Shown piece after piece: positions 5,513-6,773 of a DNA stretch of 6,773 nt. Positions within the stretch are counted from its first letter, which is position 1, and each line of letters opens with the position of its first letter. Source of the stretch: JAYODZ01 sp965660195. GTDB lineage: Bacteria > Pseudomonadota > Alphaproteobacteria > RS24. The stretch lies in the NCBI GenBank assembly GCA_965660195.1, contig CBFHZM010000083.1:1-6773 (forward strand). The letters run 5' to 3'. Both the position numbers and the translations under genes were made by a program. The notes beneath the pieces are model-generated. The model was not told where the DNA came from. It saw only the letters and a program-made list of their open reading frames with translations, and made no database searches.

Positions 5513-6773
5513 GGTATTCCCAGTCTACATCGAGCGCGCGGCACACATCCACTGCAGAGCGTAAGCCGTCCTCATGAAAACCATAACCCGTCCAGGCACC
5601 ACAAAAATAGGTATTTTTCACGCCTTGGATATGGGGAAGCTGTTTTTGAGCGCGAATGGCGGCCGCGTCAAATTGCGGGTGGTCGTAACTGGTTTGAAAA
5701 TATGTTGCGTCCTCACGCGGCGGCCGCGAAGGGTTCAGGGTGACAATTAAGGGGGTTCGTGTTGGTAATTGTTGGAGGCGGTTCATCCAATAGCTGACAA
5801 AAACTGTGTTTGCGGCCTCGGGGTCGTCTTTTTGCGCTGCCATATAATTCCAGCTCGACCAAACGTTTGGCCGCTGTGGCATTAAGCTCTCGTCGCGGTG
5901 CAGATAGACTTGATTGGGAAGATATCTGATCGCCGATAAAACTCCACGTTCCGCCTCACTGGCTTCGTCGCCTAGGAGCGCGAGGGCCTGATCAGTATGG
6001 GTTGCGAAAATGACCTTGTCGAAGTGATGCATTTGGCCGCGGTCTATAATCTCGACGCCGTGATGCGAGCGCGAGAGTTTTTCGATGTCGGCGTTGAGAA
6101 CCAATTGCCCCCCATTTGAGGCGACCGTATCAATTAACTTGCTTACATAGTTGCGGCTACCACCAACAACCGTTCGCCATTTTGGGCGGTCGCGGTCAAT
6201 CAAGCGGTGATTGTAAAAAAACTGGATTAGATTACCAGCGGGGAAAGCGGCAATTTTGGCTGACGGTGAAGACCAAATCGCCGCCGCCATCGGGTAAAGG
6301 TAAAGCGACGTAAAGGCCTTGGAGTAGTTGTGAATGGTGAGCCATTGGCCAAGCGATATTTCTGGCAACTTGCCACTTTCGTAAACCTCACGGGCCTGCG
6401 CATTAAAACGAAAAATGTCTCGTAACATCTGCCAAAAGCGAGGCCGCAATATGTTCAGTTTTTGGCCGAATACGGCTGCCAGTGACTGCCCCGACCATTC
6501 CAGTTGGCCGTTATTCTGCGAGAATCCAAAACTCATATCGCTGGGCTGGGTTTCAACCCCAAGTTCGGCAAATAATTTCGTTAAACCGGGGTAATTGGCT
6601 TGATTATAAACAATAAATCCCGTGTCGACTGGCAAACTCAGCCCATTGTCGAGCGTAATATCTACCGTCGCGCTGTGTCCCCCTGGGCGATCACGCTTCT
6701 CAAATACCGTTACGTCGTGGTTTTTGCTCAGCAGATAGGCCGCCATATTGCCTGATATTCCGGATCCTATAAT
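5487..6773 (-). CDS. FAD-dependent amine-oxidase-like oxidoreductase (COG2907 type), N-terminus outside window
   Basis: The visible 428 residues are nearly a complete flavoprotein. The reading frame continues to the right edge and encodes IIGSGISGN before the first ATG (6746), so that ATG is not the start: it would delete the dinucleotide-binding GSGISG loop. The true start must lie a few codons past 6773. Numbering visible residues, the FAD elements are GSGISG (3-8), E25 in FEKRDRPGGH for the ribose, DTGFIVYN (50-57), and the C-terminal flavin motif YFCGAWTGYGFHEDG (389-403). This is the COG2907 pattern, related to phytoene desaturases and amine oxidases. In bacteria these genes neighbour DUF1365 and CFA-like genes, and plant cyclopropane synthases carry a similar flavoprotein domain fused to the CFA domain, so a redox step on an acyl chain is likely. 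A desaturase role such as UfaD's is possible but unproven. The 3' end overlaps the DUF1365 gene by 26 bases. Confidence 0.9.
   Translation of the reverse strand: MIGSGISGNMAAYLLSKNHDVTVFEKRDRPGGHSATVDITLDNGLSLPVDTGFIVYNQANYPGLTKLFAELGVETQPSDMSFGFSQNNGQLEWSGQSLAAVFGQKLNILRPRFWQMLRDIFRFNAQAREVYESGKLPEISLGQWLTIHNYSKAFTSLYLYPMAAAIWSSPSAKIAAFPAGNLIQFFYNHRLIDRDRPKWRTVVGGSRNYVSKLIDTVASNGGQLVLNADIEKLSRSHHGVEIIDRGQMHHFDKVIFATHTDQALALLGDEASEAERGVLSAIRYLPNQVYLHRDESLMPQRPNVWSSWNYMAAQKDDPEAANTVFVSYWMNRLQQLPTRTPLIVTLNPSRPPREDATYFQTSYDHPQFDAAAIRAQKQLPHIQGVKNTYFCGAWTGYGFHEDGLRSAVDVCRALDVDWEYRDLKLAAE

Noticed and set aside
6720..6746. ATG 6746 as start of the flavoprotein
   Set aside because: Starting there would remove the GSGISG FAD-binding loop, which is encoded in frame between 6747 and 6773; the gene simply runs off the window.

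Overview
The window looks like an ordinary chromosomal segment of an alphaproteobacterium with middling GC content. I infer this from the ChrR-type cupin regulator, the cysteine synthase subtype, the DUF6134 protein and the lipid gene trio; nothing fixes the genus. There are no RNA genes, insertion sequences, CRISPR arrays or phage genes, and coding density is very high.

Layout from left to right: (1) the last 38 codons of an unrecognised + strand gene (ends at 119). (2) A complete cysteine synthase on the - strand (143-1141), convergent with gene 1. (3) A 110-bp AT-rich divergent promoter region (1142-1251) holding a perfect inverted repeat with 11-bp arms (1192-1215). (4) A tight + strand operon: a ChrR-like cupin regulator (1252-1908), a secreted DUF6134 protein (1911-2672) and a short-chain dehydrogenase (2717-3499). 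(5) Only 9 bp away, the end of a - strand operon read from the right edge: an FAD-dependent amine-oxidase-like protein (5487 to the edge, N-terminus cut), a DUF1365 protein (4751-5512) and a cyclopropane-fatty-acid-synthase-like methyltransferase (3509-4723).

The flavoprotein, DUF1365 protein and CFA-like methyltransferase form a recurrent bacterial module that modifies unsaturated acyl chains of membrane phospholipids. In Rhodobacter sphaeroides, genes of this kind belong to the RpoE/ChrR singlet-oxygen regulon, which includes the furan fatty acid pathway (ufa genes). A ChrR-like protein, an SDR and a secreted DUF6134 protein facing this module suggest one locus for membrane lipid remodelling under photo-oxidative or related stress.

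The most interesting points are these. The ChrR-like protein appears to have lost all four zinc ligands of its anti-sigma domain while keeping its cupin metal site, and no sigma factor gene is visible beside it. The CFA-like enzyme has replaced two of the bicarbonate-site residues of true CFA synthase, so it may be a methyltransferase of a different type. A symmetrical operator sits between the cysteine synthase and the ChrR-like operon and could coordinate thiol supply with this response. Family assignments are from recalled motifs and alignments; no search was run.
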